64,000 nucleotides of DNA, taken from NCBI GenBank assembly GCA_030789695.1, contig CM061133.1, forward strand, positions 92,231,248 through 92,295,247, in the 5' to 3' direction. Shown here piece by piece: positions 1 to 11,290 of the stretch. Under the pieces are notes generated by a model. It was not told the DNA's origin, ran no database searches, and saw only the letters and a list, made by a program, of their open reading frames with translations. Both the position numbers and the translations under genes were made by a program. Origin of the DNA: Scilla litardierei. Taxonomy: Eukaryota; Streptophyta; Magnoliopsida; Asparagales; Asparagaceae. Each line of letters starts with the position of its first letter. Positions within the stretch are counted from its first letter, which is position 1.

Positions 1-290
1 CAGTGCGCCGGCCCTGGCCACTGCCAGGGACGGCCAGGCCGGCCCCTGGCCTTGGCCGAGGCCGGCCAGGGCCCCCTGGCCCTGGCCTTGTCTCAGCCAG
101 GCCTGGCCTTGGCCACTACCAGGGCCCCCTGGCCCTGGCCGTGGCCGGCCAGGTCTGGCCATGGCCATGGCCAGCCATGGCCGGGCCATGGTCTTATTGC
201 CTTGGCCGGCCATGGCCCATATGGCCATGGCCGGCCGCCCCTTTACATGGGGTTGGCCGCACACCCCCGCCGGAGGGGTGGCCGTGGTGG
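1..290. repeat. GGCC/TGGCC-rich low-complexity leader
   Basis: Dense irregular repetition of GGCC, TGGCC and CCATGGCC words. The reverse complement recurs in family X copy B at about 12650-13085. The long open frames on both strands are a by-product of this composition and are not genes. It belongs to the noncoding leader between primer site and gag. Confidence 0.8.
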
Positions 291-810
291 TTATTGGCCG
301 TAGCCAACCCCCTCCGCATGAGGAGGGGGGATGCATTGCCTCCATAGCCCATTTGGCCATGGTGATCATGCACCAAAAGTTATCTTCCCCGATGGGAATA
401 ACTACCATCTTTTTCCTCGCTGAAGCACCCGTTCGTCGATGAAGCACCCGTTCATCGAGAAAGTAGTTATTCTCTAATGGACGTGTGCCAAAATGAAAAA
501 TTAACACACTTTAAAATTCGTAAACTACGCGCTCCACATGAAGAGAGTTCACATTCCCTATGAATGGAGACTCAGCATCCATGAAGAGAGCGAGCTTGAC
601 GATATGAACGGTCTGTTCTTCCCGTCACGGAGAGTTCCTACAATATCCGTAATGGTAGGAGACCCTAACGTGAAAAGAACAACCGTTGCGTTCTCTCTGT
701 CATGAAGCGTTCCTACCATATCCGTAATGGTAGGATACCCATTCGTGAAAAAGACAACGCCTCGTTCATCGGTTCGACGGGGCGGTGGTTTGACCGGGGT
801 GAACCCGTAT
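291..810 (-). other. Noncoding leader of X copy A
   Basis: Moderate-GC sequence between the GGCC-rich block and the primer site. It matches copy B at about 12160-12650. It contains short repeats such as TACCATTACGGATAT-like words spaced about 70 bp apart. No coding signal was seen. Confidence 0.7.
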
Positions 811-824
811 GGCTCTGATACCAA
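811..824 (-). other. Primer binding site, initiator-Met tRNA type
   Basis: On the minus strand the bases just inside the LTR read TTGGTATCAGAGCC, the standard plant initiator-Met primer site for reverse transcription. It fixes the orientation of copy A. Confidence 0.9.
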
Positions 825-1086
825 TGTAGGATCCTGTCAAAACAACGTTAGGATCGATAAATGAAGTCGAGACTTACACTTGTGTACGCGGCACCGTAAT
901 CTCGGAACTTCGCCCTCGGATTCGCCACAATGGTCGATACTTCGTCACGGAGGATCGAAGCAGAGTTTCACCGCCTAAATCTCTAACTAGAAGAGGATTT
1001 TAATGGAAGGGAGAAGAAGAACATAAGGATGCCTTATGCAAACTTATGGCATGGAAAGTGTGAATGAATGCCTTACCCTGGGGTCC

Positions 1087-1094
1087 TATTTATA
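1087..1094 (-). promoter_or_regulatory. TATA box of X LTR copy A
   Basis: The minus strand reads CCTATAAATAGG, a strong plant TATA context, placed as expected inside the LTR. The equivalent lies at 11642-11649 in copy B. Confidence 0.7.
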
Positions 1095-1179
1095 GGCTTT
1101 AGGGGTGGTTATTGTAGGAAATAACCAATTATAAGCTTATTAGCCTATATTAGCACATTCATTTATCTTCTTCTTTATC

Positions 1180-1255
1180 CACTTATCAAGTGCCATTTTG
1201 CACTTATAAAGTGGCTTTTTCCACTTATCGAGTGGCTTTTTCCACTTATCGAGTG
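1180..1255. promoter_or_regulatory. Palindrome array upstream of X promoter (copy A)
   Basis: Four short palindromes with CACTT...AAGTG or CCACT...AGTGG arms recur about every 21 bp, about 90 bp upstream of the TATA box in the direction of transcription. They are conserved in copy B at 11480-11556. Confidence 0.6.
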
Positions 1256-1387
1256 GTCCTTTTCACACGAGAAAAGGTTCCCTTCGCGCACGCCTTCGTG
1301 CACGCGACATCTGAGGTCCGTATACCCTCATACATCCCCTCATGGGTGTATTTATGTCGTCCATATCCAACAGGAGCTTCTTCGGTG

Positions 1388-3367
1388 ATGGAAGGACACT
1401 CCTCGACGAGGCCTCCTTTCTTCAACGGTACCAACTACGGGTACTGGAAATGCCGGATGGAAACTTTCCTCCGGAGTGCTTCATTGTGGAGGGCCACATT
1501 GACGGAGTACGTCGAGCCCAAAGAAGAAGATTTCTCGAAGTGGACTATCGAGGAGGTCGCCGCGGAGGTAAGCAATGCCAAGGCAATGAATGCATTGCAA
1601 TGCGCTTTGGAGCCCGAGGACTTCAACAAGATATGCACATGTAAGAGTGCATATCAAATCTGGAACTCCCTCCTCATCTTGCATGAAGGAACGAGTAGGG
1701 TAAGAGACTCTAAACTCGTTGTTGTTAATAAAGATTACGAGTTATTTCATATGCAACATGGTGAGAAGATGAAGGAGTACTACGCTCGCTTCGTCGACAT
1801 CACCAACGAGTTGGAGGCTCTTGGTAAAACCTACACCCAAAAGGAGAAAGTATCGAAGATCATCGATGGACTTCCTTCTTGTTGGGAGAAGCGTACATTC
1901 GCCATCGAGGAAGGTAACGATATGAGTAAGTATACCGTTATCCAACTAATGGGTACCTTGATGTCTTATTAGGTATGCAAGGATAGAAAACTTAAGTTGC
2001 AGGACAAGATGAAGTCCTACTTGAAGCAAGACGAGCCAAAGAAAAAGGCGATTGCGTTCAAGGCCGCTCTATCCACATCCACATCTACCGATAATGAAGA
2101 ATCGGAAGAAGAATTAGACTTAGAGTCCATTGCCCTAATTGCAAAGAAGTTCAACCGGTTCTTCCGGAAAGGTAATTTCAAGAACAAATCTAAATTTGGT
2201 TCTTCTAACGCCTCCTCTCCTTTGTGCTTTAAATGCAACAAGCCAGTACACATGAAAGCGGAGTGTCCTCAAAACACGCAAAAGGAGAAGTGGAAGGCGC
2301 CAAAGTTCGACAAGTCCAAGAAGTACAAGAAATGGTACAAGAAGGGACTTGTCGGGACATTCTCCGACTCCGAGGACTCATCTAGTGAAGAGTCGGATGA
2401 TGAGCAAGTGGAGCAAGCACACATGTGCTTCTTGGCTAGAGAGGAGCAAGATAAAGATTCCTCCTCCAATGATAGCGACAATGTAGGCGATGAGGTAACA
2501 ATGGATGACCTTAGAAATGCTAATGAGCAAATATGGTCAAAATACACTAAATTAGTAAATAGATATACTAAGGTAAAAGATGATTTATCTAGCATCCAAA
2601 CCTCGCCTAAATCTATCATCACCAACAACGACACCATTGTTGAAGAGTTGAGAAATGAGATTGTAAATCTCAAATCTCAACTTGAACACGTTCACATTGA
2701 GGATTCAGAGGAACACAAGATAGCGGATTTGACTTCTCAAAACTCAACTTTGAGTATTAAGAATGAGAATCTCAAATCTCGTGTTTATGTGCTCACTTCG
2801 CAAGTATCCACTTTGGATGCTTCGATACATTCTCTCACCGAGAAGTATGAGTGCACATTAGGCCGAATTAATAAATTCAATAAGGGTAAGGACCATTTGG
2901 ATAAAATCCTAAATGACTTACTTCCGGCCAATCACCACATTGGCTTGGGGTATAAGATGGGAAGTTTATCCAAATCGGCCACTACCTTTGTTAGGCCAAC
3001 TTCCGGTGACTCAACGAGTGGGAGCAAACACTCTATTGGTAGTTCATCTACCAATGGTGCTTCCACCTCGTACACACCCTCTTTTGGAAAGAAACCCACT
3101 TTGGGTGGACCTCCAAAGAAGGTTCATGCTTAGATGTACACAAATACCATGCCACGTAGGAACACACGTCCTACTCCACATGTTCACACATATGATGATT
3201 TTTATGCACCACATCCACGGGCACGTGCACACCATGTGAGATACCCTCACACACGTGTTCCTCCACATGCATATGTTCACTCACATCATCATATGAATAA
3301 ATATCATCATGCACCATTTCATCATGTGCCTTATGACTATCCACGACATGCATCACGTAGAAATTAA
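1388..3367 (+). pseudogene. gag: Copia Gag, broken (base element)
   Basis: Gag forms the capsid and packages RNA. The likely start is the ATG at 1388; the open frame upstream is X LTR. An N-terminal PPFFNGTNYGYWKCRM motif is typical of copia gag. The single zinc knuckle near 2226-2270 reads CFKCNKPVHMKAEC, with Val where Gly is usual. A Lys/Ser/Asp-rich stretch, a coiled-coil region (about 2500-2900) and a His-rich tail (3134-3364) follow. In-frame stops lie at 1970-1972 and 3131-3133, then TAA at 3365-3367. Each single stop leaves the same frame open on both sides, so this is one gene with point nonsense mutations. Confidence 0.8.
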
Positions 3368-3577
3368 CAACGCATGCATGCTCCCAATAGAAATAGGGCT
3401 CCCAAAATCTTCACTATTTGGAGCCCAAAGGACACAAGCATGAATGAAAAACAAGTTTATATGAATTCTTATTTTATTAATGTCGTGCATAGTGATAATT
3501 ATGTGGGGAAGTCTAAGTCCAATTGGACTTGTCTTCCAATGGTCTAATCTCTTTGGACCCAATGACCTTGGGTACCA
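3368..3577 (+). pseudogene. Degraded gag-protease junction
   Basis: This stretch still translates in pieces with frame changes and stops. A PWVP motif around 3565-3580 is characteristic of the gag-protease linker in SIRE-like copia elements. No continuous frame remains. Confidence 0.5.
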
Positions 3578-4848
3578 TGATACGATATTTTCTATCTATA
3601 GGTACTCAAGAGAAAGAAACGGAGCAACAAATCCAAATTTGGCTGCAAGAATAATTGGATACTTGATAGTGGGTGTTCAAAACACATGACGGGTGATGCT
3701 CAATTGCTCTCCGGAATGGTGCCCATTGCAAATGGGAACCGCGTCGTCTTTGGAGGCAACGAGAGCGGAACCATCATTAGTGTTGGTAAAGTGAGTAATC
3801 CTTCTAAACCACTAATAAGTGATGTTTACCTTGTTAAAGGATTAAACCACAATCTTATTTCAATAAGCCAACTTTGTGACAAAGGTTACAAAGTTAGCTT
3901 TGCGAAAGGAATGTGCCATATTTTAAGAAAAGATAATAATGATTTATTGTTTTCTGGCACACGCCATAAGGATATATATATCCTAGACCTTCCAAGATCA
4001 CATGAACATTGTCTCATTGCCAACACAAGTGAACAACACTTATGGCATCGACGTTTTGGTCATGTGAACTTTGGAACACTCTTTAAACTTTCCAAGTTAA
4101 ATTCTATTAGAGGCTTCCCTAAGCTTGTCTTTCAAAAGAAAAGCTTTTTTGACTCGTGTCAACGAGGCAAGCTTCCAAAATTCTCATTTAAACCTAAGAA
4201 AAGCATTTCATCTAGAGGCCTTAACATCTAGTTCTTTTTGGGCCAACTAGAGTTGCTTCATTAGGTAATGCTAGATATGGACTTGTTATCGTTGATGACT
4301 TTTCTAGATTTACTTGGGTATTTTCCTTAAGGAATAAAAATGATGCTTTTGAAAACTTCACAATCTTTGTTAAGAAGGTACTAAATCTCATTGGAACCAC
4401 CATTGTCACTATTCGTAGTGATCATGGAGGGGAATTTGAAAATGAGTCTTTTGAAAACTTTTGTGATGAATTTGGTATTACACACACCTTTTCATTCCCT
4501 CGCGCACCTCCTCAAAATGGTGTTGTTGAGAGAAAGAATAGGACGCTAGTGGAATGTGCTCGCACTATGCTTGATGATAGCCAACTTGGCCATCAATTTT
4601 GGGCGGAAGCGGTACATACCGCTTGCTATGTGTTTAATAGAATACTTTTGAGGCCCGACACCAAACAAACTTGTTATGAATTGTTGTTTGGTAGATTGCC
4701 TCAAGTTAAACATTTTCGAGTTTTTGGTTCAAAATGTTTCATTAAAAACACGTATGGTAGCTTGGACAAATTTGATCCAAGATCCGATGAGGGGATATTT
4801 GTTGGATATTCTTCCCGTAGCAAAGCCTACCGGATATACAACAAATGA
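3578..4848 (+). pseudogene. pol: Copia protease and integrase, broken
   Basis: The protease active site reads WILDSGCSKHMTGD with Asp-Ser-Gly at 3665-3673. The integrase zinc-binding segment (HLWHRRFGH... then CQRGK) lies at about 4036-4170. The core follows at about 4240-4850, with DDFSRFTW, a DHGGEFE stretch holding the second Asp, and QNGVVERKNRT holding the Glu. A small deletion with frameshift near 4225-4240 removes the segment where the first catalytic Asp normally lies, just before LFGP. The frame stops at 4846-4848. Integrase would insert the cDNA into host DNA; this copy cannot. Confidence 0.8.
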
Positions 4849-6101
4849 ACCTCAACGATCAAGGAATCACTTCATGTTTCATTTAATGAAGGCTTTGTCC
4901 CAACTAGAATTACTAATGATGATGACTCCATGAATGTCTTATGTGATTCTATTGGTAATTCTAATTCTATTGATTCTAATGTTACTAACCCTACTAATGA
5001 ATCTTTTGAGAATGTTCCTAGTGATCAGGGAATTCCCAAACGGCTTCATATCGTTCGTGACCATCCTCATGAGCAAGCCATTGGCAATATCTTTGATAGT
5101 GTCAAGACGAGATCTCAAGTCAACTACTTCACTCATTGTGCCTTTGCCTCCTCGATAGAGCCAAAGAATATTAATGAAGCGTGCGAAGAAAGTGCTTGGA
5201 TCTTAGCCATGGAGGAGGAACTCATTCAATTCGAGAGGAATGAGGTTTGGAAGCTTGTTCCATTGCCTTCGAAGAACCACACCGTTATATGAACGAAGTG
5301 GATTTTCAAGAACAAAACCGACGAAAACCAAATCGTCGTCCGGAACAAAGCTCAGTTAGTTGCTCAAGGCTACCGTCAAGAGGAAGGTATTGATTTCGAA
5401 GAATCCTTTGCTTCGGTAGCTAGATTAGAATCTATTAGATTATTGTTATCTTTTGCATGCCATAAAGATTTTAAACTCTTTCAAATGGATGTTAAAAGTG
5501 CGTTTTTAAACGGAGATGTTGTTGAGGAAGTTTATGTTTCTCAAACTCCGGGTTTTATAAATGAAAAATTTACAAATCACGTTTTCAAACTTAAGAAAGC
5601 ACTTTACGGTTTGAGACAAGCTCCTCGAGCTTGGTATGACCGTTTAAAGAATTTTCTTTTGGATTTAGGTTTTAAAATGGGAGAAGTTGATTCTACATTA
5701 TTTGTTAAGTATTCGAATAATGATATAATTTTAGTTCGAATTTACGTTGATGATATCATTTTCGGTGCTACTAACTTCACTCTTTGCGAAGAGTTTTCTA
5801 ATGTGATGAAGGATCAATTTGAGATGAGCCACATGGGTGAGCTCAAATATTTCTTAGGTCTCCAAATTCGCCAAATGAACGATGCAATCTTCATCCACCA
5901 AACCAAGTACACGGTGGAGTTACTTAAGCGATTTGGAAATGAGAATGCCTCCGGGAAGAAGACTCCAATGAGCACGACTACTCATCTTGATAAGGATACG
6001 GTCGGTAAAGATGTAGACAGTCGTCTATATCGAGGTATGATAGGCAGTCTACTATATCTTACCTCAAGTAGGCCCGATATTATGTTTGCCGTATGTGTAT
6101 G
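4849..6101 (+). pseudogene. pol: Copia reverse transcriptase, broken and interrupted
   Basis: After a degraded linker (4849-5160) the RT domain runs to 6101. Recognisable blocks are EESAWILAMEEEL (5190s), [14 protein letters not shown] (5480s), [12 protein letters not shown] (5600s) and the catalytic IYVDDIIFG (about 5740-5767), all intact. A stop at 5290-5292 and further frame changes break the upstream part. The frame ends where the solo LTR enters, just after the conserved [10 protein letters not shown] block. The rest of the gene resumes at 9886. Confidence 0.85.
6097..6101. other. Target site duplication GTATG (left)
   Basis: GTATG lies directly before TGTCACG and again directly after TTACA (9881-9885). 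Removing the insert and one copy restores the copia reading frame, so insertion was precise. Confidence 0.92.
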
Positions 6102-6940
6102 TGTCACGCCCCGCTTCCCAAAACGACAGAAGCAAAACGTGACAAGGCCCGCTTAGGCCGGAGCTGTGAAGCTCGGACCCAATAAGCGTCTGTGTGGTAC
6201 TCCAAGACGAAGGAACAGGTCCCTGCAGGTTAGTACGGAACAACAAAAGTACTAAAAGAGATGCATTCATTTTATTCCACAGATATCCAGAAAAGTACGG
6301 AGAGTCTAAACAAAAGCCAACACGGCTACGAAACAGCTGAAGTAAACTAATGGTGCAAGCACCCAACCTAGACAGAAAGTAAACGGTGCTACGCACCCAA
6401 CCTAAACTGCAGTAACACCTCTGAACCAGGAACGTGAAGATCTCTAGCTCCGGTCCTCCTCGGGCACGTACTCCGGCTCAAAGTCCTCTGGCTCAAAGTC
6501 CTCTGGCAGGTCAGTGTACTCTGGCTCAACACCTGACGTACATCACCCAAAAGAAAGGAACTGTACGTCAGGTAAAGTCTACAAAAAGGAGGTTAGACTC
6601 TACTACAAGTGCACCAAACTATTAAACAACGGTTTACTGGTTGATTAGCATGCTGGGGTTATAACAGAGTGACAACAGAAAGTAAACGCATCAGGATAGT
6701 AAAACGGGACAAGTAGTAGTCGTAGCGTGTGCTACCAACTACGGGACTAACCTACAGGTGTCAAGACAAGACATGATAAACAGGACAGAACAAGACGAAA
6801 CGTGGCAAGACAAGACAAGACAGGACAATTGTGACATGAAGGGTTCACACCTTACGGTTCGAGGGGGATCAGACCCTCTTACCGTGTGCACGCTCAACCC
6901 TACCCCAAACCCCATAACTCAGGACAAGACAATATAGGGC

Positions 6941-7120
6941 CACTCACTCTGCTAGGTGAGTGCCTCTATCCCCACGGTCGGTAGCGTATCGCTCACTCTG
7001 CTAGGTGAGCGATGAACGCCTCGTAGGTGAAACCGTACAACTGTATAGGACCACTCACTCTGCTAGGTGAGCGTCTCTATCCTCTCGGTCTGCTGGGACA
7101 CTCACTCTGCTAGGTGGGTG
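6941..7120. repeat. Four hairpin repeats inside the solo LTR
   Basis: Units at 6941-6962, 6990-7011, 7051-7073 and 7099-7120 share the loop TCTGCTAG between CNCTCAC and GTGNGNG arms. In unit 1 the arms are CACTCAC/GTGAGTG; in unit 2 they are CGCTCAC/GTGAGCG, a compensated change. Units 3 and 4 carry single mismatches. Confidence 0.7.
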
Positions 7121-8599
7121 CCGAGCTTTCCGTAGGCTGTGAATCAGTACAAGGGATCACTCTCTCTAGCTTGGAGAGTGCCCTATTGCCCGCAGGCTGT
7201 GCAAGACGAGACGGGACATGTCAAGACGGGAAGAGTTATTCTAGGGTGTCCACACACACGCACACACATGATAACCCTACGATGTCAAAAGTTGTTGTTG
7301 TCGGGCTCAGACTTCGTCGTCAAGCCTGAGCCGTCAGGATCTTCCCGGACGCTATCATTTCACGTCCGGTTCTATTTTGTTCACAGTTATCAGTTCTAAC
7401 CAACGAAGGCCTAAACATGGCCGAAGGTGCAAGTGAGATACACTTGCCTGCAGTGGCGAGTGTGTCGTCCTCTCGAAGCGTCTCGTCCAAGCGTCTCGTC
7501 CGTAGAAGTCCGTCTGAAATATCGCCACGGCGACGATGTCAGGTCGCGTTTTTCAATAATCTTATTTAAGTTCATTTCTAGGTTGTCGGGGCTACCCTAA
7601 TTGTCAAAGTCACAATTTGATGTTCTATCAGCCTAGATCGACCACTACCCTATGTGCACAGAAAGTTTGTCCGATGGTCGATTTCTACGATGAGCAACGT
7701 TTTACTGGTGCGGAAAAGTAAATTTAATTACAGTTGTCCGATTTTAGTTAGGTTTTCAGTTTTGCTACGGTGTGGGTTGCTATGAGTTCGGGGTACCAAC
7801 CTGAATGATGATTACGCGTGAATTTGGCGTCGGGTCTGAAAACAGTTACGGATCACGTTGCCTTTGCTCCGGTTCCTCGACCATGAGTAGCGCTACACAT
7901 AGAGAATCGTCGGGGTCCAGACGGTAGCAGAGAGACACACTTAATTATCTGTGTCATAAGATTTAAGTATTGAGTTTGGATCTACTATCAATCAAGAATT
8001 TAATTATTACAGCCATTGTTTACCTGATATACGTATATGTATACATCCAGTATATTAACATATGTACTGCTATTAAAAATAAACTGAATAACTTGCTAAT
8101 ACTACTAAATAACCAAACTTACGGGTTGTTACACATCTTAGAGTAATGGGCTGATAACTAACAATATATACAAATATTTTTCGGTGTTCCATAGGGATAT
8201 ATATATTATTGGATACTCACAACTTAAAAGTATTCTAACCTATGTAAAAGAGGTACTGTTCACACCTTTAAGAATGGTACTATCCTTTATGTATCAACGA
8301 ATAGGAAAAAGGCTAAGATGTGTACAGATAGTAAACCAACTTTATCATCATAGCATTGAGACTCACAGATCCACAGTTTGCAACAACCCATCATTTATAA
8401 GCCTCCTAAGTACTAGCTAGGGTACTGCTCTGAATTCACACATGCCGTAAACTGGGAACTAAATAAAGTACTTAAGGTTATAAGCTGGTATATTAACATG
8501 CTGGGACAAAAGCTCATGTACTAAAGTATTGGCATTGTAAACTATCTTTTACACAAACCCATTATCATGAAATAACTCCCGATCTAACACTTACGTGTG

Positions 8600-9260
8600 C
8601 GTGCTGCTCTCGCCACTTACAAGTGGAGGTCGGACGGCGAGCTGACAGGGATACAACGGCTGCGTCCGGCCTAGGGGATGCCGCTGGGAGGGGTCTCCGG
8701 CCTGAGGGGGTTGCCGGAGGGTCCAGGGCCGTAGGGCGGCGCCAGAGGTGGCGCGGCACCGGAGAACTAGCAGCAGCTGCTGCTACTGCTCGCTGCGATG
8801 TGGGGAGGAGGCAGCCGGCGATCAGAGGCTTCGTCGGCGATGCGCGAGGCTTCAGGCGGCCGCGATGGGGTCGCGGGGAGGCGGTGCGATGCCTAACTGT
8901 GGCCTGCGGCGTCGCACGGGGTCTGCACGGCGTTGGGGGTGAACGGTGACCTCCGGTCGTCTGCGGTGGCTGGCGGACGAAGTGCGGTCGCGGGGAGTCG
9001 ACCGCGACGTCGAACGGCGGTCGTCGCGATCGGGGGGGTGTAGGCTGCGACGTGCGAGGGCCTAGTCGAGCGGGGCGGCGCCTGCGACTCGCTGCTGCGA
9101 CAGTCGCCGACGTCGGGCGGTGAACGGCGGCCTCGCGCGGGTGGGGAAAGGCCACCGGTCGCCGGGGTCGAGCTGCGAGGGGAAGAGAGTTGCGAGCGGG
9201 GGGGAAAAAGTCTCGTTGTTAGGTGGCGGCTGCGGAAGAGAAAACACAGCCCCCCCTAGG
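8600..9260 (-). other. GC-rich leader block of the solo LTR
   Basis: A sharply GC-rich block within an AT-rich LTR. On the sense (minus) strand it starts just after an AAACCCTAGG stretch, as is common in R/U5 leaders of plant Ty3 LTRs. Pro/Arg/Ala-rich open frames on both strands follow from composition. I see no protein family. Confidence 0.5.
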
Positions 9261-9332
9261 GTTTTTTTCACGTGAATGTAAGGTTGGAATTGAGTTTTTT
9301 AATAATAATAAATAGTTGATATAAAACTAAAG

Positions 9333-9340
9333 TGTTTATA
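9333..9340 (-). promoter_or_regulatory. Possible TATA box of the solo LTR
   Basis: The minus strand reads CCTATAAACAC about 550 bp from the LTR 5' end and shortly before the GC-rich leader. Position is plausible; other AT-rich words are nearby, so the choice is tentative. Confidence 0.35.
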
Positions 9341-9880
9341 GGTTAAATGTGTTAGTGGTAGGAGATAGTAGGTGTACAATTTAGGTAAGATCTAGAGGTC
9401 AATAGAGGGTGCTGATTTGGAAAGATATCCTGAGATTTATTTGTGATATAGCCAGATCTGGCTATCAAATTTCGAAATTTGAATTTGTTTGGCAAGATCG
9501 ACGGCCGAGGTTTATCCGGGTGATATCTCGCAATCCGGGCGTCAGAAAAATAATCCTAAAATACCGGGACGATCGTGTAGACGAGACGCACAGATCTACG
9601 GAGCCTGATCGTGCGTAACGCCTACCAAGAATTTTCGTAAAATTGGAAACGGCGTTTTGAGTCAAATGACTAAAACGCCCCTATCGTTCAAAGTCGTTTT
9701 GCGAGAAAACGAGTCGTGAAACGACGTTCCTGAAAATTACTATAAAATTCAACACCCCAAAACGATTGCAACGGCATATCGCATCACATAAGCCGGAGCT
9801 CAGAACTAGCCAAATAAATTACGTGCACGATAAAGCACGTGCACGCAGAAAATACGAACGGTCGGAAAGCGACCGTTACA

Positions 9881-9885
9881 GTATG
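9881..9885. other. Target site duplication GTATG (right)
   Basis: Right-hand copy of the 5-bp duplication that bounds the solo LTR. Confidence 0.92.
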
Positions 9886-10478
9886 TGCTCGTTATCAATC
9901 TCAAACTAAGGAATCTCACTTAGTAGCGGTAAAACTTATTTTCCGTTATCTAAGTTACACTCTCGATTTTGGATTACTTTATCCAAAATCGAGTACATAT
10001 GAGTTAATCTCATATAGGGAAGCAGATTTTGCAGGATGCAAATCCGACAGGAAAAGTACTAGTGGCACTTGCCATTTTATAGGAAATTCTCTTGTCTCTT
10101 GGTTTTCCAAGAAGTAGAATTCCATATCACTTTCAACCACCGAGGCGGAATATATTGTCGCCGGTGCCGCGTGTGCTCAGGTTCTTTTGATGAGACACAC
10201 TCTTAAAGACTTTGGTATAAACTGTGATACTTGCACTATCATGGTGGACAACCAAAAGTGCAATATGTCTCTCTAAGAATCCGGTACACCATTCCCGTTC
10301 TAAACACATAGATGTCCGTCACCATTTCTTAGATGATCATGTTGCTAAAAAGGACATCATTTTAGTGTACGTTGAAACCCAGAAGCAAATCGCCGATATT
10401 TTCACGAAACCACTAAAGGAAGACTCCTTTGTGCGGTTGCGTCGAGAATTGGGGATTATGGGTGAATCCGAGATTTAG
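9886..10478 (+). pseudogene. pol: Copia RNase H, 3' part of base element pol
   Basis: Continues the RT frame of 6101 after the solo LTR. Seen are the KESHLVAVKLIFRYL connection, an RNase H core (EADFAGCKSDRKSTSGT, then STTEAEYI) and the C-terminal ADIFTKPL block typical of copia pol ends. A stop after SWFSKK (about 10114-10117) and a frameshift near 10255-10265 break it. The terminal stop is at 10476-10478. RNase H would remove RNA from the RNA:cDNA hybrid. Confidence 0.85.
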
Positions 10479-11290
10479 GATTCATATTTTGTTCAATAAT
10501 CTTGCATGCTATTAAATTTCGTTATATTTGCACATGCTAGATTTATTGGAATTTTCTGGAATTTTTGTTGAATTTTCGGAATTTATGCTTGAAATATTCA
10601 TGAACGTCAAATTTAAGATTTTCGATGTTTGATGGGGTTGTATAATGATATATGAGAGTATTTCGATGTTTCGTCCAAGTGCGATTGGGAGAGAACTCAA
10701 AATTTCAAATTCTAAAATTTTTGACCTCTGTTAGTCGGTTCATGTTCATTGACCGACCGACTAGATCATCATCTAGTCAGTCAGTGAATGAACACAGACC
10801 GATTAACTCAATCCCTAAATTTGGCTTCAGTTACTGTTTGCACTTAGTCGGTTCAAGCTCATTGGCCGACCGACTAGATCATCATCTAGTCGGGCAGCGC
10901 TTGAACTGTGACCGACTAATTGCGCAGGGACTGCTGCGTCTTTTCGCATTCCTAGTCGACTTATACTCCCCCCCCCCCGACCGACTAACTCCTATTCTAG
11001 TCGGTTCGATATTCACTCACAGCCAAAATCTCCCCAAACCCTTTCGACTTCCCCCATTTCCTCCGTCGATTCCGATCTGATTCCGGTCGTTTCTCCGATC
11101 ATCTCCGGTCGTGGATCTCCATATCTCCTCCCTAGGTGATTCTCCTCTCTCTCCTCTAGCTCCTAGGGCTTGATTTCAGCTTTTAGACCTAGGTTTATCT
11201 AGATTTCAGTTCGTCCTAGGATTGTTCTAGGGTTTCAGATTTTCAGTTCGTCGTCGAACTCGTTTGTCTCGCACGTGTCTCGTCTCGATT
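10479..11290 (+). other. 3' region of base copia element with promoter-like segment
   Basis: Noncoding AT-rich sequence (10479-10730), then TAGTCGGTC-type modules (10731-11013), then a pyrimidine-rich stretch resembling a plant 5' leader (11030-11290). A candidate leader intron begins at CCTAGGTGATTCTCC (about 11131) and would end at a TTTTCAG near 11244. No clear TATA box was seen. The segment precedes the short ORF at 11291. Confidence 0.5.
10731..11013. promoter_or_regulatory. TAGTCGGT modules in base copia 3' region
   Basis: Two complete modules (10731-10805, 10843-10919) and one degraded module (about 10951-11013) have the plan TTAGTCGGT...GACCGACTAG...CTAGTCNG...GACCGAYTAA. The spacer between modules one and two contains CAGTTACTGTTTGCAC. 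The same modules and spacer, in the same sense relative to transcription, occur in the unrelated Tekay-type LTRs (19024-19445 and 26346-26766). Confidence 0.75.

Larger units (their letters stand above)
1..1372 (-). mobile_element. Copia family X, copy A (partial, leaves window)
   Basis: This is the 5' end of an LTR retrotransposon read right to left: LTR (825-1372), initiator-Met primer site (811-824), then a noncoding leader that becomes GGCC-rich toward base 1. The same order of parts is seen in the opposite orientation from 11364, at roughly 95% identity by eye, so two copies of one family face outward from the base copia element. No coding region of copy A lies in the window; it would start left of base 1. 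The right flank (1373-1377, GGAGC) would be half of a target duplication whose partner is not visible. Confidence 0.8.
825..1372 (-). repeat. LTR of family X, copy A
   Basis: A 548-bp LTR with TG...CA ends: on the minus strand it starts TGTTGGATATGG and ends GGATCCTACA. It is nearly identical to 11364-11914 in the opposite orientation. It holds a TATA box (minus strand, 1087-1094) and a palindrome array (1180-1255) upstream of it. Orientation is fixed by TATA and primer-site direction. Confidence 0.88.
6102..9880 (-). mobile_element. Solo LTR of a Ty3/gypsy element (3.8 kb)
   Basis: The insert has perfect 5-bp duplications and TGT...ACA ends (minus strand TGTAACGGTC...GCGTGACA). The last 60-100 bases of its sense strand resemble those of the Tekay-type LTR at 17224, so it comes from a related family. 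No gag, pol, primer site or polypurine tract was found inside, so it is best read as a solo LTR left by LTR-LTR recombination. It sits antisense to its copia host. Its 3.8-kb length is large for a single LTR. Confidence 0.78.

Noticed and set aside
1190..1387. Open frame extending gag upstream of 1388
   Set aside because: It lies in the inverted X LTR, and the same frame occurs at 11355-11546 where no gag follows. It joins gag by chance.
8565..9155. 196-codon Pro/Arg/Ala-rich minus-strand ORF
   Set aside because: Inside the GC-rich part of a solo LTR, with open frames on the other strand too. No domain, and expected from composition.
6102..9880. A non-LTR or DNA transposon in base copia
   Set aside because: TGT...ACA ends, 5-bp duplication and end similarity to the Tekay LTR support a solo LTR. 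No transposase or terminal inverted repeat of a DNA transposon.
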